Part shown: positions 7,094 to 15,499 of the stretch, piece after piece
Numbering within the stretch: position 1 is the first letter of the stretch
Layout of the letters: each line of letters starts with the position of its first letter
From: JAGNZR01 sp051652785
GTDB lineage: Bacteria; Fusobacteriota; Fusobacteriia; Fusobacteriales; Fusobacteriaceae
Direction: 5' to 3'
Length of the DNA stretch: 27,218 nt
Assembly (NCBI GenBank): GCA_051652785.1
Contig: JBOFUX010000019.1
Span: 1 to 27,218, forward strand
Made by a program: the position numbers and the translations under genes
The notes under the pieces: model-generated
What the model saw: only the letters and a program-made list of their open reading frames with translations
What the model was told of the DNA's origin: nothing
Databases searched by the model: none

Positions 7094-8578
7094 CTAATTT
7101 CTTCTTTTTCTTTCAAGGGATTTAGCATTATCTCTAGCACCTTTTCCTAAAATAGTTGTATCTCTTAATACCAGCTCTCCGTTATCTAATTTCTTCATTT
7201 CAGATTTTTTAACTAAATATCCTGTAACCCTAATAACATCACTAGAGTCACTGTATAAAGAAAAGAAACGTAATTTATTTTCAAAAGACCCTTTTATTAT
7301 ATCAGGTATTGCTTTAGGATTATTTTTATATGTATCATCAAATACAAATATATCTCCAATACCGCTAGGGCAATATAAGTGAAAAGGAGCAGATTGAACA
7401 ATGTGCTCAAATATTTCTGGCTCTTCCCCTACTGGAACTCTGCAACCAGGACTTTCATTAACATCTGTGTCTATTCCCACTTGAGCGTGGAGTAAATGTA
7501 GGTTTTCAAAAAAAGATCCAGCATAAGGACTTTTATGTTTTTTTAAAATATCAGACATTTTTTTTATTATTTCAAGACCTAAGTTATTTGCTTCTTCAGA
7601 GTAACCAAATCTTTCATCTTGTTTTATACTTTGTAATAAATGATTAACACATTCAGCAAGACCTACAAAACCTAATAATCCTGTAAATTTTTCTTTTTCA
7701 ATTAATCCTTCTTTTACAAGAAAATTACTTTCATAAAAGCCACTTTCATCAATAATAAATTTAGACCGTTCATCTATATAATCGAGAGTTTCTTTCATAA
7801 CATTAGGTAAAATATTTTTTAAAAAATCATCTTTTGAAGTTGAAATTTTTGAAAGTTTCCCAAGTCTAATTCTCACAAGAGTATTAGCTCCACCCCCAAC
7901 TTTTAATCCATTATAACAACTTACAACTCCATAATCTCCTTTAAAATCTTCTCTAAACATACTATCATTGGCAAAACTAGGTTTAGCAGTTTCTAAAGCA
8001 GTTTCAATAGCATTAATTGCAAATTTAGGAGAAGTTGCATCTGTATATTTTAATGTTAAATTGGGTGTTGGTAGTTGTAATTCTTTCATTACTTTTAATA
8101 TAATAAGTCCAGCTTTTGTTTCTAAAGGACCTATGTTAGCATGACAAAATGAGTCAGTAATTGTGGAATCAATATGTTTTAAAAATAATTTTATTCCATG
8201 ATAAGCTTCGTTTTCATCTTTGATAAAAGGTTCTAAAAGATAATCAATATTACCTAAAAATACAGGCATTGTTGTTATAGAAGGAACGTGTTTATATAAA
8301 ATTAAAAGATTGTTTACTGCTTCCCAAATATCTTTTGGTTTATCTAAATTTAGAAATAAACTTCCTTGAATCATAAATTTTTCATAATCAGGAACAATGT
8401 ATCTAGGTCTATAGGGAGTATTTCCTTCAAATAAATCACAAATAATTCCTTCATTTAAATAATATTTAAGTTTTTCACTTTTTTTAAGAACATTAACTTC
8501 CCCTTCAGCTAAACGAGCTAAAGTTATTATCTTTTGTTCAAAAGTTAATTTTTGACTTTTTATTGTCTCTAAAATCAT
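7094..8578 (-). CDS. yjjI: YjjI-family glycyl radical enzyme
   Basis: A 494-residue glycyl radical enzyme. The C-terminal radical motif is RVTGYLV, with the radical Gly at about residue 453, in the YjjI form (shorter than PFL, followed by about 40 residues). Cys-containing stretches that could carry the thiyl radical include VVSCYNGLKVGGGA and ESPGCRVPVGEEPE; which is catalytic cannot be decided here. The length matches the family (about 500). The substrate of YjjI is unknown. In E. coli yjjI-yjjW lie beside deoCABD, hinting at nucleoside or deoxyribose metabolism, and here the gene follows a BMP-family binding protein whose known members bind nucleosides. It starts 48 bp after that gene and is coupled to yjjW. 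Confidence 0.92.
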   Translation of the reverse strand: MILETIKSQKLTFEQKIITLARLAEGEVNVLKKSEKLKYYLNEGIICDLFEGNTPYRPRYIVPDYEKFMIQGSLFLNLDKPKDIWEAVNNLLILYKHVPSITTMPVFLGNIDYLLEPFIKDENEAYHGIKLFLKHIDSTITDSFCHANIGPLETKAGLIILKVMKELQLPTPNLTLKYTDATSPKFAINAIETALETAKPSFANDSMFREDFKGDYGVVSCYNGLKVGGGANTLVRIRLGKLSKISTSKDDFLKNILPNVMKETLDYIDERSKFIIDESGFYESNFLVKEGLIEKEKFTGLLGFVGLAECVNHLLQSIKQDERFGYSEEANNLGLEIIKKMSDILKKHKSPYAGSFFENLHLLHAQVGIDTDVNESPGCRVPVGEEPEIFEHIVQSAPFHLYCPSGIGDIFVFDDTYKNNPKAIPDIIKGSFENKLRFFSLYSDSSDVIRVTGYLVKKSEMKKLDNGELVLRDTTILGKGARDNAKSLERKRRN

Positions 8579-8626
8579 TGTAAACCTCCTAAAATTTTGA
8601 ATTATATATGAATTAAATAAATTTAT

Positions 8627-9613
8627 TTATTCTATTATTAATGCTCCAGAAACAATATCCGTTTTTATTTTTTCAAGTTTAGTCATATTCTCTTTCCCAA
8701 TTATTTCTTTGGTATATTTGAAATCTGTGACACCAACCCCACTTTCTTTAATACCAAATTTATGAGTTCCAGAAACAAATTTCCCTTCAGTGAGAGATTT
8801 AATAGTTTCAAAAATTGCAACGTCTACATTTTTAACCATAGATGTTAAAATTAAACCTGGTGCCAAACTATCTTGGTTTGAGTCCACTCCAATCATATAA
8901 GTATTCGTTTCTTTAGAGGCTTCTATAACACCTATTCCTGTAGCTCCTGCAGCTTGAAAAAGAACATCAGTTCCTTGCTTAATAAGTGATAGCCCTGCTT
9001 CTTTTCCCTTTACAGGATCATTAAATGGATTTTGCCCTCCAATATAAATATTTGATACTATAATATCAGGATTGATGTACTTAGCGCCTTTACTAAAACC
9101 TATTCCAAATTTTTCTATTGCAGGAACTTTTAATCCACCTATAAAAGCAATAGATTGAGATTTAGTCATCATAGCAGCTAGTGTTCCTACTAAAAATGAC
9201 CCTTCTTCTTCTTTAAATACGATACTCTTAACATTATTTTCTTTTATTATATCATCAATTATAACAAATTTTATATTTGGAAATTCACTTGCAACTTTTT
9301 TAGCAGAAGTCGTCATTTGAAATCCCGTTGCAATTACTAAATCAAAATTATTATCTGCATACTCCCTTAAAAATTGTTCATCTTCTGCTGGAGATGAAGG
9401 TTCTATATATTTAAAAGTTATTCCGAGTTCTTTTTTAGCACGCTGTAGTCCTCTAAAAGCAGAATCATTATATGAGTTATCGCCTAATCCTCCAGTAGCT
9501 AAAACAATTCCTATTTTAAGTGGTTTCTCTTTTTTTGCATAACTGATATTATTAGAAAAAACTAGTAGGAATAGACCAAGTAAATTCATTAGTGTTAAAA
9601 CTTTTTTCTTCAT
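8627..9613 (-). CDS. BMP-family (PnrA/Med-like) ABC substrate-binding protein
   Basis: A 328-residue secreted binding protein of the BMP family. A signal peptide (MKKK, hydrophobic to residue 22, cleavage likely after SYA near residue 26) lacks a lipobox Cys, unlike most BMP proteins, which are lipoproteins. Family motifs are clear: GGLGDNSYNDSAFRGL, VIATGFQMTTSAKKVA, EEGSFLVGTLAA, IAFIGGLKVPAIEKF and VLFQAAGATGIGVIEA. PnrA of Treponema and other characterised members bind purine nucleosides. No matching permease or ATPase genes are in the window, so the transporter is encoded elsewhere or the protein acts as a sensor. GGAGG stands 10 nt before the ATG. It leads the yjjI-yjjW operon, supporting a nucleoside-related role for YjjI. 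Confidence 0.9.
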   Translation of the reverse strand: MKKKVLTLMNLLGLFLLVFSNNISYAKKEKPLKIGIVLATGGLGDNSYNDSAFRGLQRAKKELGITFKYIEPSSPAEDEQFLREYADNNFDLVIATGFQMTTSAKKVASEFPNIKFVIIDDIIKENNVKSIVFKEEEGSFLVGTLAAMMTKSQSIAFIGGLKVPAIEKFGIGFSKGAKYINPDIIVSNIYIGGQNPFNDPVKGKEAGLSLIKQGTDVLFQAAGATGIGVIEASKETNTYMIGVDSNQDSLAPGLILTSMVKNVDVAIFETIKSLTEGKFVSGTHKFGIKESGVGVTDFKYTKEIIGKENMTKLEKIKTDIVSGALIIE

Positions 9614-9668
9614 AGTTGTATAACCTCCATGTTTTATGTTTAAAAAATATTTTTTAGTTTCTCATACA

Positions 9669-9682
9669 CTTCTTTAAAGAAG
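9669..9682. promoter_or_regulatory. Perfect 14-bp palindrome before the BMP gene
   Basis: CTTCTTTAAAGAAG is its own reverse complement. It lies 56 bp upstream of the BMP start and 18 bp downstream of a TTGACA (minus strand, 9706-9701) that may be a -35 box, so it would overlap the -10/start region. No good -10 hexamer is found at 16-18 nt spacing; TATATT occurs only 12 nt away. A candidate operator, not a firm one. Confidence 0.35.
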
Positions 9683-9731
9683 AATATATATACAAACAAA
9701 TGTCAAAGTATTTGTAATATTAAAAAAAAAA

Positions 9732-9755
9732 ATACAGAGCTAACTTTCTCTGTAT
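9732..9755. terminator. Terminator at the end of the 15 kb catabolic run
   Basis: ATACAGAG / CTCTGTAT form an 8-bp stem with an 8-nt loop. On the minus strand a run of ten T follows (A run at 9722-9731), the form of a strong intrinsic terminator for the operon whose last gene ends at 9779. On the plus strand CTTTTTT follows, so it may work both ways. It separates the catabolic run from the BMP-yjjI-yjjW operon. Confidence 0.8.
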
Positions 9756-9778
9756 CTTTTTTATACACTATTTTAATT

Positions 9779-10939
9779 TTAATATTTTATTGCAGAACTA
9801 GTAATATAAACTTGTCCTTCCATTATAATTCTAGCAGTTCTGTAAACTCCAAGTCGTTTGATATTACAAATTTCATTTTTGTATTCAGCAATAGATTCAA
9901 CAAGAATAGATCCACCAGGATGTCCAATATGAAGTATGTCACTCTCTTTTCCTTTTTCACTTAATAAATCATAGACTATACTTCCTTTTATTCTTGCGAT
10001 AGCCCCTGTAGCCACTGTTCCTGTTACTGGATAAGTTTTATGCATTTTTAGCATGAAGGTAAGTCTGGATACAATATCAATCTCTTCTTTTTTTATTTCT
10101 ATACCGTTAAAACATTTATAATTTTGCGATTTGCTAACCATTGCAAAAAATGGTTGATAAGGAGTTTTAATAGCCGCTTCTTCCCAAAAATTAACTAATC
10201 CTAATTTCAAACAAATCTCCCCTCTAATTCGCTCTATTTTATTCATTAATTCTTTATTGTTATCTATTTCCAAAGCTGTTTCAGTTCCTTTTAGCCCTAG
10301 TTTTTCCGCTTCTATAAAAATAACTATATTTCCTGCATCAACAATAGATACTTCAAAAGATTCATTTTCTATCTTTATAATATCTTTTACATTTCCAGTG
10401 GGAAGAAGCTTTCCAGTTATTCCTCCAACAACATCAGACCAGTTAAGAGTAATTTTAGCACCAGTTCCTGGAACACCATCTATTGAAAAATCTCCATTTA
10501 CTTGTGCTTTTCCGCATTTAACAGGAACTTCAACTTCTAAAATTCTATTTGTATTAGTTAAATGCACTTTAACTTTTGTGATAGGACTTATTGCTTCTAC
10601 AAGACCATTATTAATGGCATACACTCCTACTCCAGCAGATATATTTCCACAATTTCCTCCGTAATCAACAAAATTTTCAACTAAACTAACCTGACCAAAA
10701 GTATAATTTATATCTGCATCTTTTCTAGTTGAAGGACCTACTATAGCAAGTTTACTAGTTAAGGTATCAGCACCACCTAACCCGTCAATTTGTCGTGTAT
10801 CTGGACTTCCAAAAATTGATAAAATAATTTTATCTCTTAATTTTTGCTCCTTAGGAAGTTCGTTTTCCATTATAAAAATACCTTTACTTGTTCCCCCTCT
10901 AACGATAGAACATTTAATTTGAAATGCCTCATTATTCAT
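9779..10939 (-). CDS. PrpF-family isomerase (2-methylaconitate/methylitaconate-type)
   Basis: A 386-residue cytosolic enzyme of the PrpF family, which moves double bonds or flips cis/trans geometry in unsaturated di- and tricarboxylic acids: 2-methylaconitate isomerase PrpF, 4-oxalomesaconate tautomerase GalD, 3-methylitaconate delta-isomerase Mii, and some aconitate isomerases. The signature VRGGTSKG at residues 13-20, the second-half GTVATGAIAR, and the HPGGSILV motif are intact. Length matches the family (about 390). It is the last gene of the minus-strand run and ends 24 bp before a terminator. There is no 2-methylcitrate cycle gene in the window. Pairing with a LeuCD-like hydratase and a CoA-transferase/lyase pair suggests an itaconate, mesaconate, citraconate or aconitate isomerase. 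The substrate is inference. Confidence 0.87.
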   Translation of the reverse strand: MNNEAFQIKCSIVRGGTSKGIFIMENELPKEQKLRDKIILSIFGSPDTRQIDGLGGADTLTSKLAIVGPSTRKDADINYTFGQVSLVENFVDYGGNCGNISAGVGVYAINNGLVEAISPITKVKVHLTNTNRILEVEVPVKCGKAQVNGDFSIDGVPGTGAKITLNWSDVVGGITGKLLPTGNVKDIIKIENESFEVSIVDAGNIVIFIEAEKLGLKGTETALEIDNNKELMNKIERIRGEICLKLGLVNFWEEAAIKTPYQPFFAMVSKSQNYKCFNGIEIKKEEIDIVSRLTFMLKMHKTYPVTGTVATGAIARIKGSIVYDLLSEKGKESDILHIGHPGGSILVESIAEYKNEICNIKRLGVYRTARIIMEGQVYITSSAIKY

Positions 10940-10972
10940 AATTATTTCCTCCTTTATTTAAAATATTTTATT

Positions 10973-12577
10973 TTATATTATTTCATTTGAATATATTATA
11001 TTATCATTTACAATAGTATTAATAATTTGAATATCTTTAATTAATAAGGGGTCACATTGATAAATATCTTCAGATAATACTACAAAATCAGCAAATTTTC
11101 CGATTTCGATAGAACCTAATATCTTTTCCAGTTTATATTGATATGCACAATGAATAGTTGAGGATTTTAATGCTTCTTCAACTGAAATCCTTTGATTTTC
11201 ACCAATTATTTTTCCACTAGTTGAAATTCTATTAACAGCTGACCAAATTATTTTTAAAGGATCCATAGGAACTACTGGTGAATCTGAATGAAGAGTGAAA
11301 ATTATATCTTTATCTAAAGCACTTTTACAAGGACTCATTCTCATGGCTCTTTCTGGTCCCATAAAAATATTTGTATGTCTGTCTCCCCAATAAAATGTAT
11401 GTAAAATATAGAAAGAAGGAATAACACCTAATTTTTTCATTCTATCCAATTGGTCTTCTCTAGCCATTTGAGAATGAATTACAACATGTCGTGAGTCAGG
11501 TAAAGGGTTTTTTCTTTGAACTTCATCAAAAGCATCTAATATATCATCAATAGCAGCATCACCATTTCCATGTATATAAACTTGTTCTCCTTTATCATGA
11601 AATGTTTTAACTGTTTTTGTTAATTCTTCTAAAGGCCACATTGAATATCCTCTATAATCAGAGTTTTTATCTTCTGGAACTTTATAATAAGGTTTAGTTA
11701 AATAACCTGTATATCCTTGAATAGAACCATCTTGATAGGTTTTTCCTGTTCCTTTCATCAGCATATTATCAAAATTGAAATTATCAAGCTTATCAATCAA
11801 TGCAATATTTCTATTTAATATTACTCTAGATTTGATGATATTATTCAATTGTCCATATTTTAATAATTCAACTTCTTTTACTGTTCTTGTTGCTCCTGTA
11901 CTAGCTGTTGTTACACCTGCTTTTGAATAAATCGTATTTGCAGTTTTAATGGCTATTTTTTCATCTTCAACTGTAACTTTTGCTAAATATAAATTTAATA
12001 AATCTAGTGCTTCTTCTATTATTCCATTCACTCTTCCATTTTTGTCTTTAACAAAAATACCATCAGCAGGATTTTTTTCAAATTCATCTATTCCTAACAT
12101 TTTTAGTCCCATAGTATTTAAAAAATGAATATGTCCTGAAATATGTCTAATAATTATAGGGTGTAAAGTGGATACTTTATCTAAATCATTTCTAGTTAAT
12201 AATCGACCATTTTCTAAGTTTGAATCATCAAATCCAAACCCTTTAATCAATTTTCCTTCTTCAACTACCGAAGTTCTTTCTTTTATTTTCTTTAATACAT
12301 CATCAAATTTTTTAATATTTCCAATAGGATAGCTATTTAAATTTATTTCTGTACCTTCCCTTAAACCAACTTGAAAATAATGACTATGTGCATCAAAGAA
12401 ACCTGGGATTAGAGTTTTACCTTTTAGATCAAAAAGAGAGGCATTTTTGTACTTACCTATAACATCACAAGTTTTTCCTAAATCTTTAATAATACCATCC
12501 TTAACATACACAGCTTCTACATATTTTTCATTGCTAAAAATAATAATTTTTCCACCATAATAAATAGTTTCTTTCAT
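10973..12577 (-). CDS. YtcJ-like amidohydrolase (Amidohydro_3)
   Basis: A 534-residue metal-dependent amidohydrolase. The first metal motif is FDAHSHYF (His64, His66). YIHGNGDAAID and VIHSQMAREDQ supply further histidines, and the C-terminal HSDSPVVPMDP carries the conserved Asp. The order and length (about 535) match the YtcJ group of PF07969. This group hydrolyses amide or carbamoyl bonds, but few substrates are known. There is no signal peptide, so it is cytoplasmic. It follows yjiG by 19 bp and precedes the PrpF gene by 33 bp, with its own AAGGAGG. In E. coli yjiG-yjiH stand next to iadA, another amidohydrolase (isoaspartyl dipeptidase); the pairing of a YjiGH transporter with a hydrolase therefore recurs here. 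It may release an acid from an imported amide conjugate (inference). Confidence 0.85.
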   Translation of the reverse strand: MKETIYYGGKIIIFSNEKYVEAVYVKDGIIKDLGKTCDVIGKYKNASLFDLKGKTLIPGFFDAHSHYFQVGLREGTEINLNSYPIGNIKKFDDVLKKIKERTSVVEEGKLIKGFGFDDSNLENGRLLTRNDLDKVSTLHPIIIRHISGHIHFLNTMGLKMLGIDEFEKNPADGIFVKDKNGRVNGIIEEALDLLNLYLAKVTVEDEKIAIKTANTIYSKAGVTTASTGATRTVKEVELLKYGQLNNIIKSRVILNRNIALIDKLDNFNFDNMLMKGTGKTYQDGSIQGYTGYLTKPYYKVPEDKNSDYRGYSMWPLEELTKTVKTFHDKGEQVYIHGNGDAAIDDILDAFDEVQRKNPLPDSRHVVIHSQMAREDQLDRMKKLGVIPSFYILHTFYWGDRHTNIFMGPERAMRMSPCKSALDKDIIFTLHSDSPVVPMDPLKIIWSAVNRISTSGKIIGENQRISVEEALKSSTIHCAYQYKLEKILGSIEIGKFADFVVLSEDIYQCDPLLIKDIQIINTIVNDNIIYSNEII

Positions 12578-12596
12578 TTTACTCCTCCTTATAAGT

Positions 12597-13046
12597 TTAT
12601 ATGAAAATTTTCATGATAAACATTCCTAATGAAGCGTTCAAAATTGAAATTATAAAAAAAACAGCATAGTCATTTGCTTTAATATTAATAGGACCTAAAA
12701 GTCGTCCCATATATTGGATCTGAGCCCCCATTAACATAATAGCAGGAAATATTATTGTTATCTCTTTACTTGTGACAATATTTAAATCAAAAAGTCCAAT
12801 AAGTACTCCTACGCCTCCAGCCATAGAGAGCCAAGCACTTAAAAGTACGGTAATTGTTTCACCTGGCAATCCAAAAATCCCCATAATTGGTCCAAATATT
12901 TTCCCTATATAGAACAATAGATTTGTAACTTTTAAAATTTTTATAATTATAAAGGCCATCATAACATTAGGAATTATGTTGTTGACTCCTATATCAAAAC
13001 CTTTTCGGCAACCTTCAATAAAGTAATCAAGAATATTCTTTTTCAT
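12597..13046 (-). CDS. yjiG: YjiG-family membrane protein (nucleoside-recognition/gate domain)
   Basis: A 149-residue integral membrane protein with about four segments, matching YjiG of E. coli (about 150 residues) and the spore-maturation-protein B/Gate fold. The GPIMGIFGLPGETITVLLSAWLS and GAQIQYMGRLLGP stretches are the recognisable motifs. It stands 16 bp after yjiH; the two proteins are always adjacent and likely form one membrane complex. Their transported substrate has not been established. Here the pair sits between the LeuCD-like hydratase and a YtcJ-like amidohydrolase, which argues for uptake or exchange of a carboxylate or an amide-linked precursor. Inner-membrane location is predicted from hydrophobicity. 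Confidence 0.85.
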   Translation of the reverse strand: MKKNILDYFIEGCRKGFDIGVNNIIPNVMMAFIIIKILKVTNLLFYIGKIFGPIMGIFGLPGETITVLLSAWLSMAGGVGVLIGLFDLNIVTSKEITIIFPAIMLMGAQIQYMGRLLGPINIKANDYAVFFIISILNASLGMFIMKIFI

Positions 13047-13062
13047 GATATTCCCCCTTTAG

Positions 13063-13680
13063 CTAGATTTCTTTTCTTATAAAATTCACATAAACTCTCA
13101 TAACATTAGCACCAAAAAACTTTAAAATAAAAATTATAATTAAAGGAAAACCAATTGAAACATCAATATACTCAAATAAGGCTGACATAACAGCAAAATA
13201 ATTAACGATAGTTCCTCCTCCAGAAAAAGCAAATGCTGCAGCAATATATTTTTCTTTTGATGTGATTAATTTTTTATCTTCCAAAGTATTGATAATTCCA
13301 CCAGCTGCATCCATACTTTGCAAACTAGTAATTAATACAACTGAAAAAACACCAGATATTCCTAATAATGGTTTTAAAATAGGAGATAGTAGTTTTTCTC
13401 CTGCTTTTAATCCCCCATATTCTTCTACAACATTAACTATACCAAGAGCAAACATTACTGCTGGAACAAGTCCTAAAGCAAATAAAAATCCATGTTTAGC
13501 ACCGTCACCACCTATTCCTTGAAAATTAGTAGTATTTTTAGTCATAATTCCAAAAGTTCCACTTAAAGTTGAAAAATCAAAGACTTTTAATATTCCTTCA
13601 TATGATGAAAAAATACCTGAAAAAAAAATAATTATAAAAAACAAAGCTAAATATCCTTTAAAAAAATTATTTTTTTTCAT
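13063..13680 (-). CDS. yjiH: YjiH-family membrane protein (nucleoside-recognition/gate domain)
   Basis: A 205-residue membrane protein, partner of YjiG. It has about five membrane segments. GDGAKHGFLFALGLVPAVMF and FSGGGTIVNYFAVMSALF are typical of YjiH, and the LQSMDAAGGIINTLE segment is the Gate-domain core. Members run from about 205 to 230 residues, so this one is full length though at the short end. It follows the LeuD-like gene by 38 bp on the same strand with its own RBS. The C-terminal VNFIRKEI is cytoplasmic. YjiGH is a predicted transporter of unknown substrate; the neighbours suggest it belongs to the organic-acid pathway of this run. Confidence 0.84.
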   Translation of the reverse strand: MKKNNFFKGYLALFFIIIFFSGIFSSYEGILKVFDFSTLSGTFGIMTKNTTNFQGIGGDGAKHGFLFALGLVPAVMFALGIVNVVEEYGGLKAGEKLLSPILKPLLGISGVFSVVLITSLQSMDAAGGIINTLEDKKLITSKEKYIAAAFAFSGGGTIVNYFAVMSALFEYIDVSIGFPLIIIFILKFFGANVMRVYVNFIRKEI

Positions 13681-13718
13681 AACTCCTCCTTAATTCACTT
13701 TATGAAATTCTCCTTAAT

Positions 13719-14207
13719 TTACTTTTTATTTTCTTTTAAATAATTAATTAATCCATCTTGTTCTACAAGTTTCATTATATGATGTGGTATTTTTTCACAG
13801 ATATATTCTTCTTTTTTGTTCACATTATAAATAACTCCATTTAAATAATCTATTTCTAATATATCAAACATCTCTATTTTTTCACTTTCTGAGCATTGAA
13901 TAGCTAAAATTCCAAGATTAATGCAATTTCTATAAAATATTCTTGCAAAAGATTTTGCTATAATAGTTTTTATTCCTAATTCTTTTAGCATTAGTGGTGC
14001 AGTTTCTCTACTAGAGCCAGAACCTAAATTTTCTTCAGCAACAAAAATATCTCCTACTTTACAAGTAGTAGAAAAATTAATATCCACAGGACTCATAGTA
14101 TATTGTGCGGCTTCTTTAATTGAAAGTTCCATGTACACTGGTGGAGATATAATATCAGTATTAATGTTATCTCCATATTTCAAACTTCTTCCTTTAATTC
14201 TCATCAT
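13719..14207 (-). CDS. leuD: LeuD-like hydratase small subunit (aconitase superfamily swivel domain)
   Basis: A 162-residue small subunit of an isopropylmalate-isomerase-type hydratase. The swivel-domain motifs are YGDNINTDIISPP near the N-terminus, GSGSSRETAP in the middle (phosphate/substrate-binding loop), and IIAKSFARIFYRNCINLGI. It overlaps the large-subunit stop by ATGA (4 nt), so the two are translationally coupled. The loop after the NTDII motif reads PPVYMELS, which is not the YLRT or YRLL I associate with LeuD or homoaconitase, so substrate choice is open. No leuA or leuB is nearby, making leucine synthesis unlikely. Related short LeuD proteins act as DmdB (2,3-dimethylmalate dehydratase) or in citramalate/citraconate conversion. 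A C5 substrate fits the neighbours best (inference). Confidence 0.88.
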   Translation of the reverse strand: MMRIKGRSLKYGDNINTDIISPPVYMELSIKEAAQYTMSPVDINFSTTCKVGDIFVAEENLGSGSSRETAPLMLKELGIKTIIAKSFARIFYRNCINLGILAIQCSESEKIEMFDILEIDYLNGVIYNVNKKEEYICEKIPHHIMKLVEQDGLINYLKENKK

Positions 14208-15487
14208 ATGAACGAACCTCCTTTCATTAATATTTCAGGATCTGTAATTTCTCCAGTAATGGCAGAAGCAATAACTGTAAGAGGAGAAGCTAAGTAAACA
14301 GAACTTTTTTTACTTCCCATTCTACCTATGAAATTTCTATTTGTTGAAGAGATGCAAACCTCATCTTCTCCCAATGCTCCAGAGTGTATTCCTAAACATG
14401 CACCACAACTAGAGGCTAAAATTGTTGCTCCTGCTTCTGATAATGTTTCCAATATTCCATCTTTAGCACATCTATTCCAAATTTCTTTTGAGGCAGGTGA
14501 AATTAAAAGACGTATCCCCTCTGCAATTTTTTTTCCTTTTATGAAATCCGCTGCAATTTTTAAATCATTATATCTTCCACCTGTACATGAACCTACATAG
14601 GCTTGATCTATCTTAATCCCTTTAATATTTTTGACTTCAGTTACGTTATCTACTTCGTGTGGACAAGAGCAAAGAGCTTCTAATTTTTCAACATCTATTG
14701 TTATAATCTCAGAAAATTTCCCCTCATTATCTTTTGTTAAATATTCAACATCATTTTTTTTTATTTCTAAATTTAAATTATTTAAATAATTTTCTGTTAT
14801 TTTATCAAACTTCATAATTCCATTTTTAGCTCCAGCTTCAACAGCCATATTTGTAATACATAATCTTTCATCCATAATTAAATTATCAATAGTATCTCCT
14901 GAAAATTCTATAGCTTTATATGTTGCTCCTGCGTGTCCTATTTTTTTTATTGCAGCTAAAACTAAATCTTTCGCCATAATATGTTTTTTCATTTTTCCAT
15001 TAAAATTTACTCTTATTGTTTCTGGAACTTTTAACCATATTTGTCCAGTGGTCAAAACACCAAGCATTTCAGTAGAACCTATCCCAGTTGAAAAAGCTCC
15101 TAGTGCACCATAAGTACAAGTATGGCTATCAGTTCCCACTATAACTTCCCCAGGAAGAACTCTCATTTTTTCCACCATAACTTGATGGCAAGGACCTGAA
15201 AATTCATAATAATGTTTAACTCCATATTCTTTTGCCCAATCCCTTGTAAATTTTACTATATTTGCTTGCTGAGCATTTGCTGGTGGAGTATAGTGATCAG
15301 AGATAATCGTTACTTTTTCTGGATTCCAAATTTTAAAATCAAATTTTTTCATTTTTTCTGCGATTTCAATTCTTGGTCCAAGAATATCATCCATCATTGC
15401 TTTATCCACATCTACCCAAATTATTTCTCCAGCACTTACTTTATTTAATTTAGCTGCTTTTGCTAAAATTTTTTCTGTTAATGTCAT
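14204..15487 (-). CDS. leuC: LeuC-like hydratase large subunit (4Fe-4S, aconitase superfamily)
   Basis: A 427-residue large subunit, the length of the archaeal/anaerobic LeuC-HacA type (about 420) rather than proteobacterial LeuC (about 465). The 4Fe-4S ligands are visible: Cys301 in VGSCTGGR, Cys361 and Cys364 in SSCGACLG. IVGTDSHTCTYGALGAF (116-132) and SDHYTPP (63-69) are conserved substrate and catalytic loops. With the small subunit it would add or remove water across a double bond of a 2-hydroxy-dicarboxylate. In this context citraconate to (R)-citramalate is the candidate reaction; 2,3-dimethylmaleate hydration or a true isopropylmalate or homoaconitate activity are alternatives. It starts 12 bp after the MatC-like gene with GGAGGG. 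A decayed copy of its first 60 codons lies at 16876-17059. Confidence 0.9.
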   Translation of the reverse strand: MTLTEKILAKAAKLNKVSAGEIIWVDVDKAMMDDILGPRIEIAEKMKKFDFKIWNPEKVTIISDHYTPPANAQQANIVKFTRDWAKEYGVKHYYEFSGPCHQVMVEKMRVLPGEVIVGTDSHTCTYGALGAFSTGIGSTEMLGVLTTGQIWLKVPETIRVNFNGKMKKHIMAKDLVLAAIKKIGHAGATYKAIEFSGDTIDNLIMDERLCITNMAVEAGAKNGIMKFDKITENYLNNLNLEIKKNDVEYLTKDNEGKFSEIITIDVEKLEALCSCPHEVDNVTEVKNIKGIKIDQAYVGSCTGGRYNDLKIAADFIKGKKIAEGIRLLISPASKEIWNRCAKDGILETLSEAGATILASSCGACLGIHSGALGEDEVCISSTNRNFIGRMGSKKSSVYLASPLTVIASAITGEITDPEILMKGGSFI

Positions 15488-15499
15488 AAACCCTCCAAA

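Noticed and set aside
10257..10664. 135-codon plus-strand frame
   Set aside because: Antisense shadow of the PrpF-family gene, which has full family motifs on the minus strand.
9779..10939. 2-methylcitrate cycle (true PrpF)
   Set aside because: No prpB, prpC or acnD/prpD in the window; only the family membership is supported.
13719..15487. Leucine biosynthesis operon
   Set aside because: leuA and leuB are absent and the neighbours are catabolic and transport genes, so the LeuCD-like pair is better read as a catabolic hydratase.
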